From assembly GCA_025210375.1 (NCBI GenBank), contig JAOASB010000052.1, positions 62,001-126,000 of the forward strand: 64,000 bases of DNA, in the 5' to 3' direction. The notes beneath the pieces were generated by a model. It was not told where the DNA came from. It made no database searches and saw only the letters and a program-made list of their open reading frames with translations. Below, piece by piece: positions 63,963 to 64,000 of the stretch (position 1 is its first letter; every line of letters begins with the position of its first letter). A program made the position numbers and the translations under genes. This DNA is from Maledivibacter sp. (GTDB taxonomy: Bacteria > Bacillota > Clostridia > Peptostreptococcales > Caminicellaceae).

Positions 63963-64000
63963 TAGAGAGAGCGGTTTTTAAGCTTCAACCATAGGGGATG

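Overview
The window comes from a low-GC, anaerobic, endospore-forming Firmicute that ferments amino acids. It is most likely a Clostridia/Tissierellia-type organism; I cannot name the species. The evidence is spore germination genes (gerA-type operon, sleB, ypeB), spoIIR, a SPOCS/LysM protein, a complete lysine 2,3- and 5,6-aminomutase cluster, V-type ATP synthase genes and several SLH-domain surface proteins. Every convincing gene lies on the + strand.

Layout. 1-12.3 kb: end of a SPOCS-LysM gene, ispE, a GntR/FCD regulator, a small membrane protein, a GerA/GerB/GerC operon, spoIIR, sleB-ypeB and ddl. 12.4-14.1 kb: a DUF1934 (YwiB-like) gene and an arginyl-tRNA-synthetase-like gene that lacks the catalytic signatures. 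14.3-24.1 kb: lysine fermentation, with a PAS/sigma-54 activator, a -24/-12 promoter, kdd, kamA, the reactivase pair kamB-kamC and the 5,6-aminomutase pair kamD-kamE. 24.2-25.9 kb: a chemoreceptor. 26.2-38.5 kb: a surface-protein gene train (1993-aa IPT/TIG protein, two SLH proteins, an S41 protease). 38.6-40.4 kb: pyrG behind a leader terminator. 40.9-48.0 kb: two large acidic S-layer-like genes. 48.1-50.7 kb: a small accessory block with a REP-associated (Y1) transposase, a 28-aa holin-like toxin, a HepT/MntA-type pair and a coiled-coil protein, each unit followed by a related ACGGTTC repeat. 50.9-58.6 kb: a lipoprotein, two TolC-like proteins with a MarR regulator between them, an HlyD-like lipoprotein and two ABC-2 permeases without an ATPase gene. 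58.9-64.0 kb: V-type ATP synthase genes (stalk subunit, C, I, K, F, E); the window ends before the catalytic subunits.

The intergenic DNA is unusually rich in structured repeats. I see (i) a long double-stem hairpin family with compensating stem differences (2951, 7381, 10627, 10800); (ii) an AAGTTCTAAG inverted-repeat family, about ten copies, sitting between operon genes just upstream of the next ribosome binding site; (iii) GGGGACGGTTC palindromes, two of which bracket kdd-kamE and others nested inside family (ii); (iv) a duplicated 84-bp hairpin at 50917 and 51552. The observations I rank highest are the degenerate ArgRS-like protein, the promoter flanked by 19-bp inverted repeats ahead of the first S-layer gene, the link between the Y1 transposase and the GGGGACGGTTC repeats, the hairpin families, and TolC-like proteins in what looks like a spore-forming monoderm. 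Start codons were moved inward from the longest reading frame wherever a ribosome binding site supported it. No searches or folding programs were run.
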